A stretch of DNA of 60,463 bases from an uncultured Bacteroidales bacterium. Lineage in GTDB: Bacteria > Bacteroidota > Bacteroidia > Bacteroidales > Bacteroidaceae. Under the pieces are notes generated by a model that worked only from the letters and a program-made list of their open reading frames with translations, did no database searches and was not told the origin of the DNA. Position numbers and translations under genes: made by a program. The stretch spans positions 1 to 60,463 of the forward strand of contig CACZAN010000026.1 of NCBI GenBank assembly GCA_902779165.1, in the 5' to 3' direction. This document shows, piece by piece, positions 47,301-57,447 of the stretch. Position 1 is the first letter of the stretch. Each line of letters opens with the position of its first letter.

Positions 47301-47921
47301 TCAGACTTGCGGGAAGAGGCCGTAGAGGTTGGCGTCGATTTTGTCGGTGATGGAGCGGAAGTCCTCGGGGTTGGCCTCGAACTTGCAGGTGTCACCGTCG
47401 ACGATGATGAGGTTGCCCTTGTAGTCCTTGATCCAGTCCTCGTAGCGCGCGCTGAGGCCCTGGAGGTAGTCGATGCGTATGGTCTGCTCGTACTCGCGTC
47501 CGCGCTTCTGGATTTGTGCGATGAGGTTGGGGATGGTGGAGCGGATGTAGATCATGAGGTCGGGCAGCTTCACGAGGGAGATCATCAGGTCGAAGAGGTC
47601 GGAGTAGTTGGCGAAGTCGCGGTCCGACATGTATCCCTGTGCGTGGAGGTTGGGGGCGAAGATGCGTGCGTCTTCGAAGATGGTGCGGTCTTGGATGATG
47701 GTCTCGTTGGACTTGGAGATTTCTACGACGTCTTTGAATCGTTTGTTGAGGAAGTATACCTGCAGGTTGAAAGACCAGCGGGCCATGTCGGCGTAGAAGT
47801 CGTCGAGATAAGGGTTGAATTCTACGGATTCGAAGTTGGGTTTCCAACCGTAGTGGCGGGCGAGCATCTTGGTGAGGGTGGTCTTGCCGCTGCCTATGTT
47901 TCCTGCGATGGCGATATGCAT
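47301..47921 (-). CDS. Deoxynucleoside kinase, copy 1
   Basis: Phosphorylates deoxynucleosides for DNA precursor salvage; 206 residues from the ATG at 47921. MHIAIAGNIGSGKTTLTKML is the N-terminal P-loop (GNIGSGKT), NPYLDDFYADMARWSFNLQVYFLNKRF the substrate region, IIQDRTIFED the DRx catalytic segment and RGREYEQTIRIDYLQGL the lid arginines. It is a close paralogue of the kinase at 48000-48620, with the same length and layout. In lactobacilli and bacilli tandem kinases of this type form dAK/dGK pairs with split specificity; the same is likely but not shown here. TTGAAA repeats precede the start codon. Confidence 0.92.
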   Translation of the reverse strand: MHIAIAGNIGSGKTTLTKMLARHYGWKPNFESVEFNPYLDDFYADMARWSFNLQVYFLNKRFKDVVEISKSNETIIQDRTIFEDARIFAPNLHAQGYMSDRDFANYSDLFDLMISLVKLPDLMIYIRSTIPNLIAQIQKRGREYEQTIRIDYLQGLSARYEDWIKDYKGNLIIVDGDTCKFEANPEDFRSITDKIDANLYGLFPQV

Positions 47922-47929
47922 GGTGTTTA

Positions 47930-47975
47930 ATGTTGAAAGGTTGAAATGTTGAAAATTGAGATATTGAAAATCGTG
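47930..47975. repeat. TTGAAAx short repeat before kinase copy 1
   Basis: GTTGAAAGGTTGAAATGTTGAAAATTGAGATATTGAAAAT on the plus strand: five or six heptad-like units directly upstream of the start codon. The matching array before kinase copy 2 is at 48629-48662. Confidence 0.7.
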
Positions 47976-47999
47976 AAATCGTCGAATCAATATGTTTTT

Positions 48000-48620
48000 T
48001 TACTCGGGGAAGAGCCCGAAGAGGGTGGTGTCGATGCGGTCGATGATGGAGGCGAAGTCTGCGGTTTGGTGCTGGAAGTCGAGGTCGTTGACGTCGATGG
48101 TGAGAACTCGGCCCCGGTATTTCTTGTAGATGAATTCCTCGTAGAGCTTGTTCAGTCCTTGGAGGTAGTCGATGGGTATGGTCTGCTCGTAGTCCCGTCC
48201 CCGCTTTTGGATGTTCTGTACGAGGTGTGGCACCGAAGAGCGCAGGTAGATCATCAGGTCGGGGTAGCGCACGATTTCTGTCATCTGCTCGAAGAGTTCC
48301 ATGTAGGTGTCGAAGTCCCGGTCGCTGAGGTTCCCCATGGAGCGGTTGTTGGCGGTGAAGACATACACTCCCTCATAGATGCTTCGGTCCTGTATGATGG
48401 TTAGGGGTGAACTGGCTATCTCGAGGAGGTCGCGGAATCGCTGCTTGAGGAAGTACACTTCCAGGTTGAAGGACCAGCGGCTCATGTCCTTGTAGTAGTC
48501 TTCGAGGTAGGGGTTGATGTCTACGGGCTCGAAGCGTGGTGTCCAGCCGTAGTGCTGGGCGAGCATTCGCGTGAGGGTGGTCTTGCCGCTGCCTATGTTT
48601 CCTGCGATGGCAATGTACAT
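48000..48620 (-). CDS. Deoxynucleoside kinase, copy 2
   Basis: 206 residues from the ATG at 48620: MYIAIAGNIGSGKTTLTRML, then FEPVDINPYLEDYYKDMSRWSFNLEVYFLKQRFRDL, IIQDRSIYEG and RGRDYEQTIPIDYLQGLNKLYEEF. It differs from copy 1 mainly in the substrate-pocket stretch after the P-loop (PRFEPVDINPY against PNFESVEFNPY) and in the C-terminal half, which fits division of labour between purine deoxynucleosides. Upstream residues up to 48710 are in frame but read through TTGAAA repeats and REP sequence, so they are not coding. Copy 1 starts 78 nt further on, with its own repeat leader. Confidence 0.92.
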   Translation of the reverse strand: MYIAIAGNIGSGKTTLTRMLAQHYGWTPRFEPVDINPYLEDYYKDMSRWSFNLEVYFLKQRFRDLLEIASSPLTIIQDRSIYEGVYVFTANNRSMGNLSDRDFDTYMELFEQMTEIVRYPDLMIYLRSSVPHLVQNIQKRGRDYEQTIPIDYLQGLNKLYEEFIYKKYRGRVLTIDVNDLDFQHQTADFASIIDRIDTTLFGLFPE

Positions 48621-48628
48621 GGCGTTTA

Positions 48629-48662
48629 ATGTTGAAAAGTTGAAAAGTTGAAAGTTGAAATA
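48629..48662. repeat. TTGAAAx short repeat before kinase copy 2
   Basis: GTTGAAAAGTTGAAAAGTTGAAAGTTGAAAT on the plus strand: four units of 7-8 nt directly upstream of the start codon, as before kinase copy 1. Confidence 0.75.
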
Positions 48663-48689
48663 GTGTAAAGTGATTGAAGTTTCGCAAGT

Positions 48690-48805
48690 GATGCCGTAGG
48701 CATCTGACAATGGTAGCCAGCCATTTCAATGGCTGGTAATGAGGATGTTGACGGATAGCGTGCCGTAGGTACACGCCCCGCTGGGGCTTTGTATTACAGC
48801 TGGTT
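48690..48805. repeat. REP-type element, locus C (internal deletion)
   Basis: GATGCCGTAGGCATC (48690-48704), then the same 32-nt arm as locus A (48705-48736), then GCGTGCCGTAGGTAC joined directly to ACGCCCCGCTGGGGC and a tail also found at 542-574. Compared with locus A about 90 bp are missing, including the second arm and half of the central hairpin. Confidence 0.8.
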
Positions 48806-48867
48806 AGCATACAAGCGAAACTTGAGTAAAGTGAAATTCGTAAAATTCGTCCAATCGTCCAATCCAT

Positions 48868-49731
48868 CTACCGCTCGTAGGTGGGTAGCAGGATGTCTGA
48901 GAGGGAGTAGTTGTCCATAAAGCAGCTTCGGTCTACGTGGTGCCGGATTCCGGGCAGGCTGCCGGTGGCGGAGTACTGCCACATGACGAACGCGGCATGG
49001 TCGCGGAGCTGTGGTACATCGGGGTGATAGCGGGCGATCATGTATTTGTAGTTGGTGAATGGACCGGAAAGGTACTTGTTGTAGAAGTCGCGGGAGGTGT
49101 AGAGAATAGGTTGCACCCCATAGTGGCGTTCCACCTTGTCGATGAACTGCTTGAGTTTGCGCTGGAAGATGGGCAGGGGGTCGCGCCCTCGGCTCTCGAT
49201 GTCGATAATGGGTATGAGGTCCATCTCGATGATGTTCACGGTCTGTGCGAAGTTCTGGAACTGCAGGTTCACGCTGGCCTTGGGGCGGTAGAAGTGGTAG
49301 GCTCCTACGTGCAGCCCTGCCCTGCGTGCTCCGATGAGGTTCTGGCGATAGTTGTCGTCAACGAGCTTTTCGCCCTCGGTGGCTTTGATATATACATAGC
49401 TGACTTCGCCACTGCGTGCCACGGCTCGCCAGTCGATGCGTCCTTGGTAGTGAGAGACATCGATGCCCTGAAGCTGCTGGTTGGGAGAGTGCATTACCTC
49501 TTGCGCCGCAATCACGAGGTCGTTGTCCAGCGGTGCTTGGGGCGAGAGTGGGGCGGGGAGGTCGTCGGGCTGCGGCAGGAGGTCATCGTACGAGACTACT
49601 TTCTTGGACTTCCCTTTCTTCCCGGGTGCCGAGCCGCTGGGGTCGGAACTCAACAAAGGCCTGCCGCCAAAGATGGGGCATATATTGATGCCTCCGAAGA
49701 GAAGCAGTACGAGTAGGAGGTAGTGCTTCAT
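48868..49731 (-). CDS. GH25 family lysozyme-like hydrolase, exported
   Basis: 287 residues with a signal peptide (YLLLVLLLFGGINICPIFGG). After a Ser/Pro-rich linker the GH25 barrel begins at QGIDVSHYQGRIDWRAVA (about 88) with the first catalytic Asp, then VSYVYIKATEGEKLVDDNY, HVGAYHFYRP, LIPIIDIESRG (DxE catalytic pair), VQPILYTSRDFYNKYL and FVMWQYSATGSLPGI. The family cuts beta-1,4 bonds of peptidoglycan. The stop of the upstream cytidine deaminase gene overlaps its ATG by 4 nt, so the two are coupled although functionally unrelated. Confidence 0.9.
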   Translation of the reverse strand: MKHYLLLVLLLFGGINICPIFGGRPLLSSDPSGSAPGKKGKSKKVVSYDDLLPQPDDLPAPLSPQAPLDNDLVIAAQEVMHSPNQQLQGIDVSHYQGRIDWRAVARSGEVSYVYIKATEGEKLVDDNYRQNLIGARRAGLHVGAYHFYRPKASVNLQFQNFAQTVNIIEMDLIPIIDIESRGRDPLPIFQRKLKQFIDKVERHYGVQPILYTSRDFYNKYLSGPFTNYKYMIARYHPDVPQLRDHAAFVMWQYSATGSLPGIRHHVDRSCFMDNYSLSDILLPTYER

Positions 49732-50207
49732 GCGAGTTCAGATCCGTCGAAGGTGAGGGGAAGCAGGGACTGCATGCTTGGAATCTCATAGACGCCCTCG
49801 GTGCCGTAGAGCAGGATACGTATGGGCTGTTGGAACCGTATCTCCGCTTCGAGCAGCGCCTGTCGGCAGGAACCGCACGGAGTCACGGGCTGCTTGGTGA
49901 ATCTGCCTTCGGTCTGCGCGGCAATGGCGATGCACACCGGCGGCACTTCCGGGGCGTTGGCAGAGGCGGCGAAGAAGGCGTTGCGCTCGGCGCAGATGCC
50001 TACGGGGAAAACCGCGTTCTCCTGATTGCTGCCGCGGAAGATGCTGCCGTCCTGCAGTCTGAGTGCAGCCCCCACCTGAAAGCGGGAATAGGGCGAATAG
50101 CTGTTTTCGGTCATCGACTTAGCGATTTCTATGAGCTCGCGGTCGTCGTTATTCAGCTCATCGAGTGCATAAAAATGGAATTCGAGGTCAATATGTAGCT
50201 GTTTCAT
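49728..50207 (-). CDS. cdd: Cytidine deaminase
   Basis: Zinc enzyme deaminating cytidine and deoxycytidine; 159 residues from the ATG at 50207. YSPYSRFQVGAALRLQDGSIFRGSNQENAVFPVGICAERNAFF contains substrate residues and the first zinc motif (CAE, with Glu as proton shuttle), and VTPCGSCRQALLE contains the two-Cys motif. The length is of the short homotetrameric type. It has its own TATATTTG promoter box and complements the dCMP deaminase and the two deoxynucleoside kinases of the window in pyrimidine and purine salvage. Confidence 0.93.
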   Translation of the reverse strand: MKQLHIDLEFHFYALDELNNDDRELIEIAKSMTENSYSPYSRFQVGAALRLQDGSIFRGSNQENAVFPVGICAERNAFFAASANAPEVPPVCIAIAAQTEGRFTKQPVTPCGSCRQALLEAEIRFQQPIRILLYGTEGVYEIPSMQSLLPLTFDGSELA

Positions 50208-50231
50208 ACCATATTTTATAGAATTATGGCA

Positions 50232-50261
50232 CAAATATACGAATCTTTTTCGGTATTCAAG
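50232..50261 (-). promoter_or_regulatory. Promoter for cdd-GH25
   Basis: CAAATATA (50232-50239) reads TATATTTG on the minus strand, a consensus -7; CTTG at 50258-50261 is a near -33 match at 18 nt. Divergent from the promoter at 50248-50279. Confidence 0.6.
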
Positions 50262-50279
50262 AAAAAAGCATTATTTTTG
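50248..50279 (+). promoter_or_regulatory. Promoter for LysM glucosaminidase gene
   Basis: TATTTTTG (50272-50279) is a consensus -7, 25 nt before the ATG; TTTC at 50248-50251 is a near -33 match with a 20-nt spacer. It overlaps the divergent cdd promoter. Confidence 0.6.
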
Positions 50280-50304
50280 TGGCCAGAAACAACATTTTTT
50301 GGGT

Positions 50305-51216
50305 ATGAAGCATTGTTTTTTGACCTTTTTTGGGCTCTTTGCGCTCGTTTTAGCCGTCTTTGGACAGGCTAAGTCCGATGCGAACTGGCAATATGTGGAA
50401 AATTATAAGGACATGGCTGTAGAACAGATGCGGCGCTATCATATTCCAGCCTCCATCACGCTGGCTCAAGGCATCTGCGAGAGCGGGGCCGGTCGCAGCC
50501 GTCTGGCTCGCGAGGCCCACAACCATTTCGGCATTAAAGTGGGCATCAACTGGACGGGACCTTATATCATCATGTCCGACGACCGCCCGGATGACCGTTT
50601 CCGCGTCTATCGTACCGATGACGAGAGCTACGAAGACCACTCCAAGTTCCTGCGCAACAATGCCCGCTACCGTTCTCTCTTCTCGCTTAAGGAGACGGAC
50701 TACAAGGGGTGGGCTCATGGTCTGAAGCGTTGCGGCTATGCCACGAATCCGAACTACGCTCCCATGCTCATCGGTGTCATCGAGCGCTACAACCTGCAGC
50801 AGTTCGACTCCTACTCTTCGGGCAAGTACCACTCGCGGAAGATTACTCCCGAGGAGACGGATTTCTTCGAGGAGCATATCGTGTATAAGGTGAATAAATG
50901 CTACCTGATTATCGCCAACAGCCGCGACACGTGGGAAAAGGTATCTCGCGAGACGGGCGTCAGCGTTCGACGTTTGCTGAAGTACAACGAGCGTCCGAAG
51001 GGCAGCGTCCTCCAGCGCGGCGACATTGTCTATCTCACCAAGAAGCGAACCAAGGGCGACAAGTCGTTGAAGCTGACACCCCACCGAGTGCAGCCCGGAG
51101 AGTCGATGTACGATATCTCGCAGCGCTACGGCATCAGACTCAAGAACCTCTATAAGCTCAATGCCCTCAGTCCTGATTATGTTGCCAATGTGGGCGATCT
51201 GATTTGGCTGAGATGA
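50305..51216 (+). CDS. Glucosaminidase with two LysM domains, exported
   Basis: 303 residues with a signal peptide (FLTFFGLFALVLAVFGQ). The glucosaminidase (FlgJ/AcmA-like) domain spans about 35-165: IPASITLAQGICESGAGRSRLAREAHNHFGIKV has the catalytic Glu in CESG, and FRVYRTDDESYEDHSKFLRNNARYRSLF follows. After a linker two LysM modules appear: YKVNKCYLIIANSRDTWEKVSRETGVSVRRLLKYN and HRVQPGESMYDISQRYGIRLKNLYKLN, each ending in a GDxxxL region. It would bind and cleave peptidoglycan in the envelope. The next gene, EttA-like, starts 68 nt later on the same strand. Confidence 0.92.
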   Translation: MKHCFLTFFGLFALVLAVFGQAKSDANWQYVENYKDMAVEQMRRYHIPASITLAQGICESGAGRSRLAREAHNHFGIKVGINWTGPYIIMSDDRPDDRFRVYRTDDESYEDHSKFLRNNARYRSLFSLKETDYKGWAHGLKRCGYATNPNYAPMLIGVIERYNLQQFDSYSSGKYHSRKITPEETDFFEEHIVYKVNKCYLIIANSRDTWEKVSRETGVSVRRLLKYNERPKGSVLQRGDIVYLTKKRTKGDKSLKLTPHRVQPGESMYDISQRYGIRLKNLYKLNALSPDYVANVGDLIWLR

Positions 51217-51217
51217 G

Positions 51218-51280
51218 GATATTTTTCAATCCTCAATCCTCAATATTTCAATTTCCAATTATTCAATATTCAATATTACT
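51218..51280. repeat. CAATATT/CAATCCT short repeat before ettA
   Basis: Units such as CAATCCT, CAATATTT, CAATTTC, CAATTATT, CAATATT and CAATATTA follow one another directly upstream of the ATG. Confidence 0.7.
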
Positions 51281-51284
51281 CCCC

Positions 51285-52976
<1,692 letters not shown>

Positions 52977-53056
52977 CGCCAACAAGTCGCAAGGGGAAAG
53001 ACGTATTTACGTAAACTCCCCCCCATATATACGTAATGCCTGGCATATATATATTC

Positions 53057-53088
53057 AAAGGCCGAGACAGCTATATGTCCCGGCCTTT
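53057..53088. terminator. Bidirectional terminator between ettA and GH2 gene
   Basis: AAAGGCCG (53057-53064) pairs with CGGCCTTT (53081-53088); the inner GACA/TGTC extends the stem around a mismatch. The A and T ends give a T tract on both strands, fitting its place between convergent genes. Confidence 0.7.
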
Positions 53089-53170
53089 GCGTCTATATAC
53101 GATATGCGTGACGTCCTTTTATGATTTTAATGTCAACACAAAGAGCACACGTACAAATGACACTCGCTCG

Positions 53171-56100
53171 TCACTGAGATATTGGTTTTATCGTCAGGCG
53201 GCGCTCGTAGCGGGTGGGCTTGACCTGATAGCCGGGCAGGACATAGCAGGCGGTGCAGCCTACACCGGTGGTGTTGTAGTCCAGGTTGAGGGTGATGCCG
53301 TCCTGCTTTTGGAGCTGGTAGGTATATACCGCCTTTGTCAGGTTGTCGGTACTGTAGTGGTAGGCATTGAAGTTGAACGGCTCGTCCATTGCGAATCGCA
53401 GTCCCCGTCCTTTGTCGTTGCTGATGGCGAGCCAGCGGTTGTCGCAGCGCAGGCCGCAGTCCTGTGGTATGAGGTAGGACTCGTACATTTCGTCCACCGT
53501 GCGCTCGTAGATGCCTATGGGGTAGCCGGTCTTGCGGTCGGGATAGTTTTCCTCGGGGCCTCGGCCGTACCACTTCACCTGCTGCAATGGGTCGATGAGT
53601 GTCATGGTGAGTCCGATGCGTGGCAGGAGCGCGGGCATCGGTCCCTCGGGTTCAAGGATGTGATGGAGGGCGATGGTGCCGTCGCCGTTGATGCGGTACT
53701 CATAGACCTCTGAGAAGCCGGAATAGCGCAGGCCGGTGATATAAGCGTCGAGCGTCGTGTTGACGGGAGCCCCGAACTGCGAGAAGCAGCGCACGTTGAC
53801 ATACACTTGTCCATCGGCTTCGAATGCCTGGCAGGAGATGGGTATGCGGGTGATGGCGTCCAGGTTGTTGCTGTAGAACTCGTTGGCGATCTGTGCGCCG
53901 TTCCATGCCTTGCGGTTGTTGTAGGTGATGTTCCATTGGTCCCAGCTGTCGACTTCGAGTGCCAGGGGTGCTCGCCAGACGTTTAACTGGAGCGGGGACT
54001 GGAGCAGTTCCTGTCCGTCCTGCCGGATGCTGAAGAGCTGGCCGTCGGGCGTGAAGGTGTAGGCGAAGCCCTCGCCGCTGACGGTGATGGTTCCCGGTGC
54101 AGACGCGCCGGGCACGGTGGTGGTATCGTTGCGGCTGAGCACAACCTTCCCTACGGTCTTGTCGGAAGGCACGGCCAACTGCCGCCAGGGGAGTTCCAGC
54201 TGGTCCCAGGCTACGACGTGACCTTTCTGCGCCCATAACTCATCGGCCTTCAGGGCGCTGGTTATCATCAGGCGGTATTCGCATCCGGGCTTGAGGGCTG
54301 GGCGGCTGTAGGGTAGGGTAATGACTTTCTTGGTGAGCGGCTCCACATCGGGAGTTATGGTGCCCTGCTGCAGACAGGTACCGTCTTCGTAGAGTTCCCA
54401 TTTTAGGTCATAATAAGATGTGTTGAGGAAGTGGTTTCTGTTCCATATCTCCACGGTGCCGTTGTCGGCGCTCAGCAGCCGACATGCTATGGGCTGTGCC
54501 GCCTTCTTCATCTGCCATATTTCGGGCTGTACGCTGCGGTCGGGCCATATCGTTCCGTAGGTGCGTGCGCCGATGCCGTAGCTGAAAAAGGTTCCCTCCT
54601 GCTGTTCGGTCTCGAAGTCCAGATTGAGCAACTGTCCCGCTGCGTTGGCAATGATAACATTATCCATCAGCGCATCGCAGATATATACCCGTGTGTCCTG
54701 TCCGTGGGTCTGCTCGTTGCGGCCTATGTTCACGGGGAACGGGGCGTTGATGATGTTGCCCTGTGCCTCCATCTGTGCCACTTGCTTACTGTCGATGCTT
54801 ACCGTCATCTGCTTGCCGTCGTAGCGAGCTTCCACGTGGTGCCACTTGTCCTCCCAGTCGGCGGGCAGCGGAGCTGTCAGCTCGTACTTGTGGTTTGCGG
54901 CCGCTGGCCTTCTGCCGAAGGGCCGTCCGCCGGTATCTCCCTGTGCGGCAGGAGCTTTGTCGGTGTTGATGTAGAACACCATCTGCTCCTTGCCCCTTTG
55001 CTCTACGCCGAACTGCCATTCACCCTTGGTCACAAACGAGCCGCAGGAACTGATGAGCTTACGGGGGCAGACGTCGAAGCTGACGCTCAGCGTGCTGCCG
55101 GTCAGTTCCAGACAATCGTCGCGATAAACCTCAACCCACTCGTCGTGGCCACTCAGGTCTATTACATGATTCTTGTGATTGCGGCTGTCGGCCACCAGCT
55201 TGGCATTTCCCATGATATGCGCCATGACATCGTGACCGGACTTGTCGGTGAGTCGGCGTGCGGGCTGCGTCAGCCCTGGCGACACGAAGTCCCAGACAGC
55301 ACCTCCGATGCATCGCTCATGCGTATAGACGGCGCGCCACATCTCGTCGAACATGCCGCCGCCGTTGCCTGCTACGGATATATATTCGTCCATGAACGAG
55401 GGTCGCACGTCGCCGTCCCCGTGTCGTCCCACCCTGAGGTCAAGGGCCAGCGCAGTGGGGTAGCGCGGCCCGATAATGTCTTCAGCTGGATGACTATAGG
55501 CGTTTCCGCCATACATCCACCAGCGGGTGTGGTCATATTTGCGTCCTTCGGTAATCACTTCGCCGATGTTGGGTCCCTCGCCGCTCTCGTTGCCTGCGCT
55601 CCAGAAGAGCACGGCGGGCTGGTTGCGGTCGCGCAGCACCATGCGGCGCACACGCTCACGGTACATCGGTATGAAGCGCTTGTCGCCTGATACCCATTCG
55701 GTGGCATGTGCCTCCACGCCTGCTTCGTCAATGATGTAGAGTCCGTAGCGTGCGGCATACTCTAAATAGCGCGGCACGGGGGGATAGTGGCTGGTGCGCA
55801 CGCCGTTGAATCCGAATTGCTTCAAGATGGTCATATCCTTCTTGATCAGTTCGTCTGTGACAGCGTGTCCGTTGTCGGGATCCTGCATGTGAGAGCACTG
55901 TGCATTCACCTTCAGCGGTTTGCCGTTGAGGTAGAACACGTTGTCGCGCATCTCCGTCTCCTTGAATCCTACGTCCTGTCGTGCATCCTCTGGCGTGTTT
56001 TCAGATAATCGCTTGCCCGTGGCGGCATCCACGAGGTACATTTTGAGGTCATACAGATTTGGCGTCTCTGCCGTCCATTTCAAGGGGTTGCTGATATGCT

Positions 56101-57001
56101 GGCTCATGTTCAGCGTCAATGTGGTGCTGCCGTTAAATGTAGCTGGCTGGCTTTCCAGTCGGGCCACTTCTTTGCCGTTGGCACCAGTCAGCACGGCCTG
56201 CACCTTGAGAGGTGTCGTTACAGGCTGCGCTTCATAGCTTCGGACGGTTACTTCGATGTTCAGGTCTGCATCGCGGTAATCGCGGTCAAGATCGGTGGTC
56301 ACATACCAGTCGAACAGTCGGGTCTTGGGCGTGGCATAGAGCCATACATCGTCGAAGATGCCGGCCAACCGCCAGTAGTCCTGTCCTTCAAGGTAGAAGC
56401 CGTCGCTGTATTTCACGACCTTCATGGCCAGCGTGTTGCGCCCTTTCTTTAGGAAGCGTGTGATGTTGTACTCGGCTGGCTCCTGAGCACCCTCGTTGTA
56501 GCCCACCTCCTGTCCGTTGATCCATAGAAACGATGCCGACGCCACCTTCTCGAAGCGCAGGAACACCTCCTCGCCGCTCCATTCGGCGGGAACGGTGAAT
56601 GTGGTGCGGTAGGCGCCCGTGGGGTTGTAGTCGTGCGGGGTCATCGGCGGGTCGGCGCTGAAAGGTGCGGCGACGTTGCGGAACAGCGCGTCGCCGTAGC
56701 CTCTCATCTCCCAGTTCGACGGCACATCAATGGTGCCCCACTTTGCGTCGGAGAATTTCTCGTCGAAGAATTTGGCGGGAATTTCCTGAGGCGTGTTGGC
56801 GTAGTAGAACTTCCACTGGCCGTTGAGCAGGATGTGATGCCCCGGAATGTAGTACGCGCGGCTTTCCTCCTGTCCGTATTCAAACACATCGAGGTTCTCG
56901 ATGAAGTGATAGATGTTGTCAAACCCTATGGTCTGATCTGTCTGTGCGGATGCTGCCATCATGGCGGGTATCATCAGCAATGTTGTGAATAGTTTTTTCA
57001 T
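53171..57001 (-). CDS. GH2 beta-galactosidase with inserted LamG domain, exported
   Basis: 1276 residues from the ATG at 57001, with a signal peptide (KKLFTTLLMIPAMMAASAQ). LacZ-type order: sugar-binding domain (LLNGQWKFYYANTPQEIP; VPSNWEMRGYGDALF), immunoglobulin-like domain, TIM barrel with LFWSAGNESGEGPNIGE (acid/base Glu after Asn) and SFMDEYISVAGNGGGMFDEMW (nucleophile Glu), and a C-terminal Bgal_small_N-type domain (YSGFSEVYEYRINGDGTI; VKWYGRGPEENYPDRKTG). Between barrel and C-terminal part, about 610-800, sits a concanavalin/LamG-like domain (GSTLSVSFDVCPRKL ... WHHVEARYDGKQMTVSID), absent from E. coli LacZ (about 1020 residues). The CEYxHAMGN-type His is replaced by Ser. Probable outer-envelope action on galactosides of plant or host glycans is inferred. 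Confidence 0.92.
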   Translation of the reverse strand: MKKLFTTLLMIPAMMAASAQTDQTIGFDNIYHFIENLDVFEYGQEESRAYYIPGHHILLNGQWKFYYANTPQEIPAKFFDEKFSDAKWGTIDVPSNWEMRGYGDALFRNVAAPFSADPPMTPHDYNPTGAYRTTFTVPAEWSGEEVFLRFEKVASASFLWINGQEVGYNEGAQEPAEYNITRFLKKGRNTLAMKVVKYSDGFYLEGQDYWRLAGIFDDVWLYATPKTRLFDWYVTTDLDRDYRDADLNIEVTVRSYEAQPVTTPLKVQAVLTGANGKEVARLESQPATFNGSTTLTLNMSQHISNPLKWTAETPNLYDLKMYLVDAATGKRLSENTPEDARQDVGFKETEMRDNVFYLNGKPLKVNAQCSHMQDPDNGHAVTDELIKKDMTILKQFGFNGVRTSHYPPVPRYLEYAARYGLYIIDEAGVEAHATEWVSGDKRFIPMYRERVRRMVLRDRNQPAVLFWSAGNESGEGPNIGEVITEGRKYDHTRWWMYGGNAYSHPAEDIIGPRYPTALALDLRVGRHGDGDVRPSFMDEYISVAGNGGGMFDEMWRAVYTHERCIGGAVWDFVSPGLTQPARRLTDKSGHDVMAHIMGNAKLVADSRNHKNHVIDLSGHDEWVEVYRDDCLELTGSTLSVSFDVCPRKLISSCGSFVTKGEWQFGVEQRGKEQMVFYINTDKAPAAQGDTGGRPFGRRPAAANHKYELTAPLPADWEDKWHHVEARYDGKQMTVSIDSKQVAQMEAQGNIINAPFPVNIGRNEQTHGQDTRVYICDALMDNVIIANAAGQLLNLDFETEQQEGTFFSYGIGARTYGTIWPDRSVQPEIWQMKKAAQPIACRLLSADNGTVEIWNRNHFLNTSYYDLKWELYEDGTCLQQGTITPDVEPLTKKVITLPYSRPALKPGCEYRLMITSALKADELWAQKGHVVAWDQLELPWRQLAVPSDKTVGKVVLSRNDTTTVPGASAPGTITVSGEGFAYTFTPDGQLFSIRQDGQELLQSPLQLNVWRAPLALEVDSWDQWNITYNNRKAWNGAQIANEFYSNNLDAITRIPISCQAFEADGQVYVNVRCFSQFGAPVNTTLDAYITGLRYSGFSEVYEYRINGDGTIALHHILEPEGPMPALLPRIGLTMTLIDPLQQVKWYGRGPEENYPDRKTGYPIGIYERTVDEMYESYLIPQDCGLRCDNRWLAISNDKGRGLRFAMDEPFNFNAYHYSTDNLTKAVYTYQLQKQDGITLNLDYNTTGVGCTACYVLPGYQVKPTRYERRLTIKPISQ

Positions 57002-57026
57002 AAACTCAATTATCATTCTTTTTATA

Positions 57027-57440
57027 TTATAAGTATGCAGAAACTATATCACCATGGCGCTTTTCGTCATTCTTAACGCTTTCCAGCTCAGGGAAATCAG
57101 TTATGAGATGTTCATATTGCGCTGCTGCCTTGTACTCCCCTTTGGCAATCAGTTTATATAGCCGTTTCTTTCCCAAAATCCGATAAAGAAGAGGTATGAT
57201 AATGGCCATGGTTTTCTTTGGTTTTAAAGCTTGTTTTGTGTAGGCATGGAAAACACTGGCATGTCGTCCTTCTTCCCTTGCAAGTTGGAGGAAAGCCTCA
57301 CGTTCCCTTTCTGCTTTGACAACTTTTGCCAGTCTCTGGTACATCAGCACGGCATTCAGTTCGCCCTGCTGACTAAGTAATAGTTCCTTGCGATGCGAAG
57401 CGACCTTTGTGTCGTGTGCTTTGAATTGCTCTTGAGTCAT
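57027..57440 (-). CDS. Ferritin-like (rubrerythrin-type) four-helix protein
   Basis: 137 residues, predicted nearly all helical. ELLLSQQGELNAVLMYQRLAKVVKAEREREAFLQLAREEGRHASVFHAYT carries Glu and ExxH-like ligands of a di-iron site, and KNDEKRHGDIVSAYL near the C-terminus gives a second (D)ExRH pair, as in rubrerythrin and VIT-associated ferritin-like domains. No rubredoxin cysteines are present. A role in peroxide reduction or iron handling is inferred. It lies between the SDR gene (7 nt upstream) and the GH2 gene (25 nt downstream) on the same strand. Confidence 0.75.
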   Translation of the reverse strand: MTQEQFKAHDTKVASHRKELLLSQQGELNAVLMYQRLAKVVKAEREREAFLQLAREEGRHASVFHAYTKQALKPKKTMAIIIPLLYRILGKKRLYKLIAKGEYKAAAQYEHLITDFPELESVKNDEKRHGDIVSAYL

Positions 57441-57447
57441 AGTTATT

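Noticed and set aside
47222-47395. N-terminal extension of the transposase frame (MTPASSRPTPRT...)
   Set aside because: It overlaps the kinase gene and is a low-complexity Pro/Ser/Thr/Arg shadow; the HUH core starts soon after the ATG at 47221.
54431-55690. 419-codon open frame antisense to the GH2 gene
   Set aside because: Shadow of the beta-galactosidase barrel; no recognisable protein features.
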